NCBI GenBank assembly: GCA_029210905.1
Contig: JARGGF010000149.1
Location: 1 to 8,217, forward strand
Length of the DNA stretch: 8,217 nt
From: Bacteroidales bacterium
GTDB lineage: Bacteria > Bacteroidota > Bacteroidia > Bacteroidales > NBLH01
Direction: 5' to 3'
The notes under the pieces are model-generated. The model was not told where the DNA came from. It saw only the letters and a list, made by a program, of their open reading frames with translations, and made no database searches. Position numbers and translations under genes: made by a program. This document shows, piece after piece, positions 1 through 7,113 of the stretch (its first letter is position 1; every line of letters begins with the position of its first letter).

Positions 1-2024
1 ATGTTAAATATCACCTGGGATATGACAATAAAGTAACTACTCAAAAAGGAAAAGAAGTAAAATTAAATATTGTGCCCAATCCATCTCATCTTGAAGCTTC
101 AGATCCGGTGGTGGAAGGTATATCAAGAGCAAAAATAGATAGAAAATATAATGGTGATTATAATAAGCTCTGCCCGATTTTAATACATGGCGATGCTGCC
201 ATTGCGGGGCAAGGAGTTGTGTATGAAATCATTCAAATGTCTCAGCTCAAGGGTTACAAAACAGGAGGGACCATTCATTTTGTAATTAATAATCAAGTTG
301 GGTTTACAACTAATTATCTTGATGCCAGGTCGAGCACTTATTGCACTGATATAGCTAAAGTTACTAAAGCACCTGTTTTTCATGTAAATGGAGATGATGT
401 GGAGGCTTTGCTGCATACAGTTAAAATAGCTCTTGATTATAGACAGGAGTTTCATCATGATGTGTTTATTGATGTTTTATGCTATAGAAAATTCGGACAC
501 AATGAAGGTGATGAACCCAGATTTACGCAACCACTTCTTTATAAGGCTATTGCAAAACATCCCAACCCCCGGGATATCTATGCTAAACGATTAATTGATG
601 AAGGGGTTTATACTTCTGAACAGATCAGCACTTTTCAAAAAGACTATAGTGAGACGCTTGAATCCAAGCTTAAGTTGGTACATGCCCAAATAAATATTAA
701 ACAGTTTTTAAGTGAAGATTGGAAAGATTATAAAAACCCTGATCTAAAGGATTTTTCTTTAGATGCAAATACTGGAGTGAGTAAGCAAAGGCTGATTAAA
801 TTTGCAGAAACGCTTAACCACCAGCCAGAGGGGAAAAATTTTATCAAAAAACTTTCGCGGATTACTGAAGAAAGAAAGAAATTATTATCAGAAAATAAAG
901 TTGATTGGGCCCTTGGTGAGCTTTTAGCATACGCCTCACTGGTTGAAGAGGGTAAGCAGGTTCGTTTAAGCGGGCAGGACAGCGAACGTGGAACTTTTGC
1001 ACACAGACATGCCGCTTTTTTTATTGAAGATACTGATGAAAAGTACACGCCTTTGAAACATATTTCGCCAAATCAGGCAGATTTTTATGTTTTCAACAGC
1101 CCGCTTAATGAATATGGGGTACTGGGTTTTGAATATGGTTATTCACTGGCTACCCCTCAAGGATTAACCATCTGGGAAGCCCAGTTTGGTGATTTTAACA
1201 ATGTAGCCCAGGTGATTATAGATCAGTATATTAGCTCTGCTGAAGAAAAATGGGGGCTGTTAAATGGTTTGGTACTGTTGCTTCCACATGGATACGAAGG
1301 ACAAGGCCCGGAACACTCAAGTGCAAGAATTGAAAGGTTTTTATTGCTTGCTGTAAATAATAATATGCAGGTAGTAAACTGCACTACACCTGCAAATTTC
1401 TTTCATGTGCTAAGGCGCCAGGTAATGCGTAATTTTAGGATTCCATTAATTGTTTTTACCCCTAAAAGTTTATTGCGTCACCCTGAGTGTATCTCTACGT
1501 TGGATGAATTACAAGATTCTCATTTCCAGAAGGTTATAGATGATGTTGAGGTAGATGTTGAGGACGTAAAACGTCTGGCTTTTTGTTCTGGTAAAATTTA
1601 TTATGAGTTATTGGCCCGAAAGAGGGAGCTGAAGGCCAGGGATTTAGCTATTGTCCGAGTGGAAGAGTTGCATCCTTTTCCCAAACAAGAACTGTTGGAA
1701 ATATTAAAAAAATATAAAAATGCAATACTAAAACTTTGGGTACAGGAAGAGCCTGAAAATATGGGACCCTGGAATTATATCAAGAATCAATTGCCTGAAG
1801 CTCAACTTGTTCCAATTGCCAGGATAGCCAGTGGTAGTCCGGCACACGGACTTTCGGGTCTGCATACGCTTGGTCAGCAGGAAATTATAGGAAAAGTTTT
1901 CAGAAAATGCAATTGTGAATTAAATAATGATTATTGTAATCTTGATTGCGTGGAAGGACGTTCCCGACAAGCAATTCTTAAGCAACATAAATATTTTGAC
2001 AGCGATTTAAAATTTTCTATCTAG
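1..2024 (+). CDS. sucA: 2-oxoglutarate dehydrogenase E1 component (5'-truncated by window edge)
   Basis: This is the thiamine-diphosphate E1 subunit of the cytoplasmic 2-oxoglutarate dehydrogenase complex. It decarboxylates 2-oxoglutarate and passes the succinyl group to the lipoyl arm of E2. The frame is open at the left edge (first full codon at 3) and begins with VKYHLGY, which matches the internal GDVKYH segment of the family, so roughly the first 300 residues of a usual ~930 are missing. About 673 residues are visible. They include NPSHLE, the thiamine-diphosphate/Mg site from HGDAA (186-200) to NNQVGF (288-305), LDARSTxYCTD-like and CYRKFGHNEGDEP segments, and the C-terminal transketolase-like half with GQGPEHSSARIERF (about 1300-1341) and LRRQVMR. 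The protein ends in a tail of about 40 residues with four clustered cysteines (1908-1949), which E. coli SucA does not have. sucB follows in the same direction after 187 nt. The identification is very secure. Confidence 0.97.
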   Translation, partial: VKYHLGYDNKVTTQKGKEVKLNIVPNPSHLEASDPVVEGISRAKIDRKYNGDYNKLCPILIHGDAAIAGQGVVYEIIQMSQLKGYKTGGTIHFVINNQVGFTTNYLDARSSTYCTDIAKVTKAPVFHVNGDDVEALLHTVKIALDYRQEFHHDVFIDVLCYRKFGHNEGDEPRFTQPLLYKAIAKHPNPRDIYAKRLIDEGVYTSEQISTFQKDYSETLESKLKLVHAQINIKQFLSEDWKDYKNPDLKDFSLDANTGVSKQRLIKFAETLNHQPEGKNFIKKLSRITEERKKLLSENKVDWALGELLAYASLVEEGKQVRLSGQDSERGTFAHRHAAFFIEDTDEKYTPLKHISPNQADFYVFNSPLNEYGVLGFEYGYSLATPQGLTIWEAQFGDFNNVAQVIIDQYISSAEEKWGLLNGLVLLLPHGYEGQGPEHSSARIERFLLLAVNNNMQVVNCTTPANFFHVLRRQVMRNFRIPLIVFTPKSLLRHPECISTLDELQDSHFQKVIDDVEVDVEDVKRLAFCSGKIYYELLARKRELKARDLAIVRVEELHPFPKQELLEILKKYKNAILKLWVQEEPENMGPWNYIKNQLPEAQLVPIARIASGSPAHGLSGLHTLGQQEIIGKVFRKCNCELNNDYCNLDCVEGRSRQAILKQHKYFDSDLKFSI

Positions 2025-2039
2025 TGCCATGTCAATGAA

Positions 2040-2063
2040 AAGTGACGGGTTAACCCATCACTT
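2040..2063 (+). terminator. Inverted repeat after sucA; possible terminator or attenuator
   Basis: A near-perfect inverted repeat lies 16 nt after the sucA stop. The left arm AAGTGACGGGTT (2040-2051) abuts the right arm AACCCATCACTT (2052-2063), with a single C/A mismatch (2046/2057) and a GGG/CCC core. As RNA it would form a tight hairpin. The downstream sequence is only moderately T-rich (TCTTTATTTT, about 2077-2086), so it is a weaker terminator than those at 3541 and 5289. It may instead partly attenuate transcription between sucA and sucB, protect the mRNA 3' end, or bind a dimeric protein. Confidence 0.4.
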
Positions 2064-2154
2064 ATAGGTCTCATAATCTTTATTTTGTGATGTTTTCATC
2101 CATCATATTTTATTTGACACTACACTAATAATTGGCTTAAAAGCTATTTCATCT

Positions 2155-2204
2155 TATAACTTTTAACTTATAACTTTAAAACATATAACTCTTAACTTTT
2201 AAAA
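2155..2204 (+). repeat. Degenerate heptamer tandem repeat upstream of sucB
   Basis: The units run almost without break: TATAACT (2155), TTTAACT (2162), TATAACT (2169), TTAAAAC (2176), one extra A, TATAACT (2184), CTTAACT (2191) and TTTAAAA (2198). The consensus is roughly TWTAACT. The array ends 7 nt before the sucB ATG, so it occupies the ribosome-binding and leader region. Its role is unknown; it may be a slippage-prone leader or an unstructured AT-rich ribosome-entry region. Confidence 0.6.
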
Positions 2205-2211
2205 CATTCCT

Positions 2212-3465
2212 ATGATAATAGAAATAACAATTCCTTCTCCTGGCGAATCAATTAGTGAAGTAACCATGGCAAACTGGATGGTTGAAAATGGAAGCTTTGT
2301 TGAGAAAGACCAGGAAATTGCTGAGGTGGAATCTGACAAGGCAACTTTACCTTTAATTGCAAAAGAATCAGGTAAAATTGAGCTGTTGATTGAAGTGGGC
2401 GATACTGCAAAAGTTGGGGATGTTGCCTGCAAAATAGATACTAGTCAGCAGGGTGAAGCTAAAAAAACTAAACCTGTTGAAGTTAAGAAGGATGCTGCAC
2501 AGGAAAAAACTGAAACAGAAAGAGTGGTTGAAAAACAACCAGAATCTGAAACGAAAAATGCTAATGATAGTCACTTGAAGATTAGTCCGTTAGCACAAAA
2601 ACTAATGAGCGAAAATCAATTGTCTGTAGACGAATTGATCACTGGACTTAAGCGAATTGGAAAAGGAGAAGTTGAACAGGTGCTATCTTTAAAAGGCGGA
2701 TTAAGCGCTCTTTCAAGTCCAGGTGCAGAAGTCAGCAGGGAAGTTGACCGGAAACAAATGACCTCACTTCGAAAAAAACTGAGCCAAAGGCTGGTAAGTG
2801 TAAAAAATGAAACAGCCATGTTAACAACCTTCAACGAAGTTGACATGAGCAAAGTAATGGAGCTGCGTTCTAAATATCAGAAACAATTTATTGAAAAACA
2901 CGGAGTTAAATTAGGATTTATGTCCTTTTTTACAAAAGCTGCCGCTGTTGCACTTAAACTTTTCCCAAATGTAAATTCAATGATTGACGGTGATGATATC
3001 GTAAACTTTAATTATGCCGATATTGGGATTGCTGTGCAAACCGATAAAGGTCTTATGGTGCCGGTTTTAAGAAATGTTGAAGCCCTGGGACTGGCTCAAA
3101 TTGAAAACCAGATAGGAGAATTAGCTGCAAAGGCGCGTAAATTCCGCATCTCAATTGATGAAATGAGTGGTGGTACCTTCACTATAACCAATGGAGGTAT
3201 TTTCGGGTCAATGCTGTCTACACCAATTAATAACCCTCCGCAAGCCGGAATTCTTGGAATGCATAACATCGTCGAAAGGCCGGTTGCTATTAATGGTAAA
3301 GTAGAAATCAGGCCAATTATGTATGTCGCTTTATCTTACGATCATAGGGTTATTGACGGACGCGATTCAGTTGGATTTCTGAAAACCATTAAGGAGTTGA
3401 TTGAGAATCCTGTAAAACTTTTATCGGCTGGGCAGGAGCCTGAAATGTTGTTGTTGGAAATTTAA
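2212..3465 (+). CDS. sucB: Dihydrolipoyllysine-residue succinyltransferase, E2 of 2-oxoglutarate dehydrogenase
   Basis: This is the E2 core of the 2-oxoglutarate dehydrogenase complex. It accepts the succinyl group from E1 on a lipoyl-lysine and transfers it to CoA. The 417 residues match the family length. A single lipoyl domain spans about 1-76, with the lipoylated lysine at K43 in the motif ESDKAT. A charged Lys/Glu-rich linker covers about 80-120, and a peripheral-subunit-binding domain about 122-158 ([19 protein letters not shown]). The acyltransferase domain covers about 185-417, with the catalytic HRVIDG motif (H378, D382), and the protein ends in MLLLEI, like other E2o proteins. The binding domain lacks the usual GTGxGGR segment and has [10 protein letters not shown] instead. 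The ATG at 2212 is chosen because the lipoyl domain begins there directly. Adjacency to sucA argues for the succinyl enzyme rather than the acetyl or branched-chain one. Confidence 0.96.
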   Translation: MIIEITIPSPGESISEVTMANWMVENGSFVEKDQEIAEVESDKATLPLIAKESGKIELLIEVGDTAKVGDVACKIDTSQQGEAKKTKPVEVKKDAAQEKTETERVVEKQPESETKNANDSHLKISPLAQKLMSENQLSVDELITGLKRIGKGEVEQVLSLKGGLSALSSPGAEVSREVDRKQMTSLRKKLSQRLVSVKNETAMLTTFNEVDMSKVMELRSKYQKQFIEKHGVKLGFMSFFTKAAAVALKLFPNVNSMIDGDDIVNFNYADIGIAVQTDKGLMVPVLRNVEALGLAQIENQIGELAAKARKFRISIDEMSGGTFTITNGGIFGSMLSTPINNPPQAGILGMHNIVERPVAINGKVEIRPIMYVALSYDHRVIDGRDSVGFLKTIKELIENPVKLLSAGQEPEMLLLEI

Positions 3466-3540
3466 TATGGTTGAAAATAAAGCTGGTAATCAGGATATCA
3501 TTAACGATTAATTTTATACCGTTGCCTGCACAATTGTGAT

Positions 3541-3591
3541 TAGCCACCTTTACACAAATTTATTTTCGTGTAAAGGTGGTTATTTGTTTTT
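3541..3591 (+). terminator. Strong intrinsic terminator after sucB
   Basis: A 15-bp stem pairs 3541-3555 (TAGCCACCTTTACAC) with 3568-3582 (GTGTAAAGGTGGTTA), with one G-T wobble. The loop is 12 nt of AT-rich sequence, and the stem is followed by a T-rich tract (TTTGTTTTT, 3583-3591). It lies 75 nt past the sucB stop and should end the suc transcript. Confidence 0.85.
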
Positions 3592-3981
3592 GAAAACATC
3601 CTAACTGTTTTAAAAATAAAGGCATTACAAACCTTTTCTTTGCCTTTAATAGAATGTTTTTTTCTTCATTTACATTAACAAAACTTGAATGCTTTAATCT
3701 ATGGTTTTCTAATTCGCACCACTTTAACTTAAATCCAGTAAAACCTACAAAAAAAAATCCGCGTCATAATATTGATTTAGTATGCTTGTCAGAGGATATC
3801 AAGAATATCAATAAGATTTTTTGCTAAGCCAACTTGCTAATATTAAGCATTATAACTAAATAATTAATTTTTTCTTGAATTTGTAATAGGGTATTTTCAC
3901 CTTAATCCATCTTAGGTATAGAAACAAAAAAATCAAGGTACCTAAAGAAAATAATTTAAAAACAATTTAATAACAAATGAT
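3592..3981. other. AT-rich intergenic region, no gene seen
   Basis: About 390 nt separate the suc terminator from the next gene. I see no convincing coding frame, tRNA or conserved RNA. It holds a weak 8-bp hairpin (3617-3624 with 3641-3648, around AAAGGCA/TGCCTTT) with T-rich sequence downstream, which may be a back-up terminator. It also holds a 7-bp inverted repeat (TTAGGTA 3912-3918 with TACCTAA 3939-3945) in the likely leader of the next gene. I could not find a promoter with both Bacteroidota elements (TTG and TAnnTTTG) at good spacing, though the promoter of the 3982 gene must presumably lie here. Confidence 0.5.
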
Positions 3982-5247
3982 ATGAAAACAACGATATTAA
4001 AAAAGGCAGGACTGGCTATTTTGGGGATGCTGGTTCTTTTTTCTCAGCTTTCTACAGCTCAGGAAGATTATTACACCATAAAAGGAAAGGTAAAAGACAA
4101 AGAATCGAAAAAGGAAGTTATTTTTGGAAGCGTTTCTATAGCAGGCACACATATTGGTACGGTAACCAATGGCGATGGCGAGTTTGCCATAAAAATTAAA
4201 AAATCAATGAATAATGGTGAACTGGAATTTTCACACATTGGCTATAACAGCACCAAAGTGGCTATAATTGATTTAAAACCGGAGGACAATTTGATTTACC
4301 TGGTACCATCCAGCGTAAATGTTAATGAAGTTACGGTGAGGCCCGAAGATGCCCGAAAACTAATCAGCATGGCCATTAGTAAAATACCTGAAAACTATAG
4401 TATTACAGCACTTAATTCAACAGGTTTCTACCGTGAGGCTATTAAAAAACGCAGAGATTATTTGTCAATTTCCGAAGCACTTGTTGATATTTACAAAGGA
4501 GGTTACACCAGGGATATCGACGACGATAAAGTAAAGATTTATAAAGGCAGGAAAAGTTCTAATGTGAAACGTGCTGATACATTGGCTGTTAAGCTGCAAG
4601 GTGGCCCATACATCTCTCTCTTATTTGATGTAGTTAAAAATCCATATGTACTCATCTCTGATGATGTGATTTATCAATACGATTTTGCCATCACTGATAT
4701 TAAAACTGTTGATAATAAGCTCATGTACGAGGTTTCATTCACACCGCGCGTCACAGATCCTGAATATCCGCTATATACTGGAAAATATTTTATAGATGTA
4801 AAATCATTGGCTATTGCTTCAGCGGAATTCAGTATGGATTTATCAGACCCTGAAAAGGCTGCCAGGATGTTTGTTAAGAGAAAGCCATCAGGACTTAAAC
4901 TTACACCAACCAGCACAAATTATATTGTAACGTATAAAGAAATTAATGGTAAATATTATTTCAACTATTCCAGGAGCGAGGTAGATTTTAAATGCAACTG
5001 GGCAAAGCGTTTATTTAATACAAATTATACCATAATGTCAGAATTGGCAATTACAGACTGGAATATGGCTACACTCGACAAATTTAAAATGAGAGAATCA
5101 CTTAAAAAGAACTCTGTTTTTGAAGAAGAAGTAACTGCTTTTACCGACGATAATTTTTGGGGCGAATTCAACACAATAGAACCTGACCAATCAATTGAGT
5201 CAGCAATCAAAAAATACGGAAGAAAACTAAAAAGAGAAAAAAATTAA
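3982..5247 (+). CDS. Secreted carboxypeptidase-D-like domain protein with unrecognised C-terminal domain
   Basis: The 421-residue protein begins with a clear Sec signal peptide: KK, a hydrophobic core at about 9-22, and predicted cleavage after STA at 26, with no lipobox. It should therefore be periplasmic or at the outer membrane. Residues about 31-108 form a carboxypeptidase-D regulatory-like beta-sandwich (IKGKVKDKESK..., TVTNGDGEF, LEFSHIGY). This fold is a non-catalytic module in Bacteroidota surface proteins, and no peptidase residues are implied. Residues about 115-421 form a domain that I cannot name, with the motif TGFYREAIKKR (147-157), DTLAVKL, VKNP and a beta-rich stretch (YTGKYFIDVKSLAIASAEF) that recalls LolA-like lipoprotein-sorting folds; that resemblance is only a guess. 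The C-terminus is basic (KKYGRKLKREKN). The protein at 7114 shares both domains but adds an N-terminal STN domain. The gene appears monocistronic because a strong terminator follows. Its function is unknown; a link to the adjacent sigma/anti-sigma pair is inferred from the paralogy. Confidence 0.85.
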   Translation: MKTTILKKAGLAILGMLVLFSQLSTAQEDYYTIKGKVKDKESKKEVIFGSVSIAGTHIGTVTNGDGEFAIKIKKSMNNGELEFSHIGYNSTKVAIIDLKPEDNLIYLVPSSVNVNEVTVRPEDARKLISMAISKIPENYSITALNSTGFYREAIKKRRDYLSISEALVDIYKGGYTRDIDDDKVKIYKGRKSSNVKRADTLAVKLQGGPYISLLFDVVKNPYVLISDDVIYQYDFAITDIKTVDNKLMYEVSFTPRVTDPEYPLYTGKYFIDVKSLAIASAEFSMDLSDPEKAARMFVKRKPSGLKLTPTSTNYIVTYKEINGKYYFNYSRSEVDFKCNWAKRLFNTNYTIMSELAITDWNMATLDKFKMRESLKKNSVFEEEVTAFTDDNFWGEFNTIEPDQSIESAIKKYGRKLKREKN

Positions 5248-5288
5248 AGGTTAACAAATAGTTTTGAGTAATTAATTGAGTTTTTTAT

Positions 5289-5344
5289 ATTGCTATCTCA
5301 CAATTTCAGCTTATTTACTACGAAATTTTTGAGATAGCAATTTT
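5289..5344 (+). terminator. Intrinsic terminator after the 3982 gene
   Basis: A perfect 12-bp stem pairs ATTGCTATCTCA (5289-5300) with TGAGATAGCAAT (5330-5341). An inner 6-bp stem pairs AATTTC (5302-5307) with GAAATT (5322-5327). The stem ends in TTTT (5341-5344). It sits 41 nt after the stop and separates this gene from the sigma-factor gene. The short T tract makes it slightly less ideal than the one after sucB. Confidence 0.75.
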
Positions 5345-5357
5345 CAGATTAATTTCG
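5328..5357 (+). promoter_or_regulatory. Candidate Bacteroidota-type promoter for the sigma-factor gene
   Basis: TTTG (5328-5331), an 18-nt spacer and TAATTTCG (5350-5357) resemble the Bacteroidota primary-sigma consensus (TTTG at -33, TAnnTTTG at -7), with one mismatch in the second element. A transcript would start near 5362 and leave a leader of about 30-35 nt before the ATG at 5396. The upstream element overlaps the right arm of the preceding terminator. This is a pattern match by eye only. Confidence 0.4.
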
Positions 5358-5395
5358 CATCATATTTTTAAAAAAGATACAAAGCAAAACACAAT

Positions 5396-5938
5396 ATGAA
5401 CCTGATATTAAGAAGAATACAAAAGGGGGATTTAAAAGCGTTTGAAAGCCTTTTTAAAGAATTGTATTCACCATTGTGTTTATATGCTAATAAATATCTT
5501 CAGGATAAAGATAAAGCAGAAGAAACAGTTCAGGATATTTTTTACGGGATATGGAAAAACAGGGAAAAATTAGACATCAGGGTATCCTTTAAATCATATC
5601 TGTATAAAGCCGTTCAGAACAATTGTTTACAGCAGATTCAGCACCATTTAGTAGAAGACAAGTACAAACAATATGTTAAAAGCGAAGTGGCTCATTTCCA
5701 TTCTGATCCGGCAAAAGAAATGGAACTTCAGGAAATGAACGAGGTGATTGAGCAAACCCTTGATTCGCTGCCAGAAAGATGTAAGGAAATTTTTAGCATG
5801 AGTAGGTTTGAGGGGCTAAAGTATCGCGAAATAGCCGAGAAATTGGAAATTTCAACAAAAACAGTGGAAGCAAATATGGGGAAGGCCCTCCAGGCTTTCA
5901 GACAGAACTTAAAACAATATGTCGGTGTAAATAGCTGA
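5396..5938 (+). CDS. RNA polymerase ECF-type sigma-70 factor (Bacteroidota FecI-like)
   Basis: This 180-residue, two-domain sigma factor directs RNA polymerase to a small set of promoters and is normally held inactive by its anti-sigma partner. Sigma region 2 covers about 10-80 (GDLKAFESLFKELYSPL; AEETVQDIFYGIWKNRE at 41-57; FKSYLYKAVQNN). Sigma region 4 covers about 118-172 (LDSLPERCKEIF, then the helix-turn-helix KYREIAEKLEISTKTVEANM at 142-161). Region 3 is absent, as is typical of ECF factors, and the pattern matches the expanded Bacteroidota sigma-70 family. An anti-sigma gene starts 92 nt downstream on the same strand, as in fecI-fecR pairs. The ATG at 5396 gives the usual N-terminus, and I see no Shine-Dalgarno sequence. 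Target promoters cannot be read from the window; autoregulation and control of the 3982 and 7114 genes are possibilities. Confidence 0.94.
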   Translation: MNLILRRIQKGDLKAFESLFKELYSPLCLYANKYLQDKDKAEETVQDIFYGIWKNREKLDIRVSFKSYLYKAVQNNCLQQIQHHLVEDKYKQYVKSEVAHFHSDPAKEMELQEMNEVIEQTLDSLPERCKEIFSMSRFEGLKYREIAEKLEISTKTVEANMGKALQAFRQNLKQYVGVNS

Positions 5939-6030
5939 TATTAAGCAGTTTGATTCTGTTTTAAACAGTAATTTATACGAAGAAGGATCACAATTATTCA
6001 ATAGGAAAGAAACGCTACAAATTAGTACAA

Positions 6031-7044
6031 ATGGTATTTGAAGAAATAAATAAAAAAGATTGGGAAGCGATAGCCACCTATTTATCAGGTGAAATGAATC
6101 AGCAGGAAGCTGTTGATTTCGAGAAACGTGTCGCAGCATCAAAAGAAAATGAAGCCTATTTTAAACAAGTGAAAACTGATTGGGAAATCATGGAGAATTT
6201 AAAACAAAAAAATACATTTGATACTAATAAGGCCTGGGGAAACCTGTATAATAAAATGGAGCAGGATGGCCTGTTAGATACAAAATCTTCAATCAACAAA
6301 TTTAAGTTAAGCAGACTGGCTGAAATTGCAGCTATTTTTGTCGTTGGCATCTTGTTGACCACATTACTTTATTATATTGTTTCAGATACAACTAAAAAAA
6401 ACTGGCAGGTTGCTGATACTTATGAAAGCCCGGAAATTAGGACAATCAAGTTGTCAGATGGCTCAGTGGTTTATTTAAATGCGGAATCTAAACTCTATTT
6501 TCCTGAAGCGTTTGAAGGAGATGTCCGTATTGTTGAATTCGAAGGTGATGGTTTTTTCGAAATTTCAAAAAATCCAAATAAACCATTCATAATTAAAGCA
6601 AAAAATGCCGAGATCAGAGTTTTAGGAACTTCCTTTAATGTGAATACAAAAGCCGGTAATGATAGGGTAGAAGTATTGGTTGAAACTGGCAAAGTACAAT
6701 TAACTGCCACAAAGAACAAATCAATACATAAAGTATTGGAACCTGGATTTATTGGTACTTTGGATAACAATAATATAAAAAAAGAAATAAATACCGATAT
6801 TAATTACATGGCCTGGAAAACAAGAACATTTAATTTTGAAGGAGTGCCACTAAAAAAAGCTGTTGAAGCATTGAATAGGGCTTATAATGTGAATATTGTC
6901 TGTAATGACGATAGAATCAATAATATAAAATTGGTTTCGCCATTCCAAAATAAACCACTGGATACGGTTATACAGGTATTGTGTGAATTAGAGCATTTAA
7001 AATTTGAAAAGCAAGGAAATAATATTGTACTTATGCCAAAATAA
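6031..7044 (+). CDS. FecR-type transmembrane anti-sigma factor with C-terminal DUF4974-like domain
   Basis: The protein is a 337-residue inner-membrane anti-sigma factor. It should bind the upstream ECF sigma factor in the cytoplasm and receive a signal in the periplasm. The cytoplasmic part (1-92) contains IATYLSGEMNQQEAVDFEKRV, the usual start of the Bacteroidota FecR anti-sigma region. One membrane helix lies at about 97-117 (LAEIAAIFVVGILLTTLLYY). The periplasmic FecR domain covers about 130-235 with the hallmark stretches LSDGSVVYLNAESKL, EGDGFFEISKNPNKPFII and VLGTSFNV. The last ~70 residues (267-337, FNFEGVPLKKAVEALN ... NIVLMPK) form a DUF4974-like domain, an STN-type fold. That tail resembles the STN domain of the next protein (7114), the expected signalling partner. 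The 69-nt gap to that gene shows no terminator, so co-transcription is likely. No residue looks missing. Confidence 0.94.
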   Translation: MVFEEINKKDWEAIATYLSGEMNQQEAVDFEKRVAASKENEAYFKQVKTDWEIMENLKQKNTFDTNKAWGNLYNKMEQDGLLDTKSSINKFKLSRLAEIAAIFVVGILLTTLLYYIVSDTTKKNWQVADTYESPEIRTIKLSDGSVVYLNAESKLYFPEAFEGDVRIVEFEGDGFFEISKNPNKPFIIKAKNAEIRVLGTSFNVNTKAGNDRVEVLVETGKVQLTATKNKSIHKVLEPGFIGTLDNNNIKKEINTDINYMAWKTRTFNFEGVPLKKAVEALNRAYNVNIVCNDDRINNIKLVSPFQNKPLDTVIQVLCELEHLKFEKQGNNIVLMPK

Positions 7045-7113
7045 ATTATCTTAACAACTTTAATAGCTCAAATTGTGAAGGTGGGATGGGAGAGTGACTA
7101 AAATATAAATTGA

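Noticed and set aside
72..74. GTG at 72 as the start of the sucA reading frame
   Set aside because: The frame is open to the left edge and encodes the conserved VKYHLGY segment before this codon, so the GTG is an internal valine and the true start lies outside the window.
180..458. Minus-strand open frames inside sucA, sucB, the 3982 gene, the sigma gene and the FecR gene
   Set aside because: They are antisense shadows of strongly supported genes, and their translations show no recognisable domain.
2114..2142. TTGACA-like element (2114-2119) as a sucB promoter
   Set aside because: The paired -10 position reads TTAAAA, a poor match, and no Bacteroidota TAnnTTTG element lies at proper spacing.
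3467..3511. Short 14-codon frame directly after sucB
   Set aside because: It is too short, matches nothing I recognise, and sits between the sucB stop and its terminator.
3561..3568. TATTTTCG, resembling a Bacteroidota -7 element
   Set aside because: It lies in the loop of the sucB terminator and has no TTG element at suitable spacing (the nearest is about 24 nt away).
5956..5968. CTGTTT-T-AAACAG inverted repeat between the sigma and FecR genes
   Set aside because: It is only 6-bp arms in AT-rich DNA with a 1-nt centre and no T tract, so it is likely chance.
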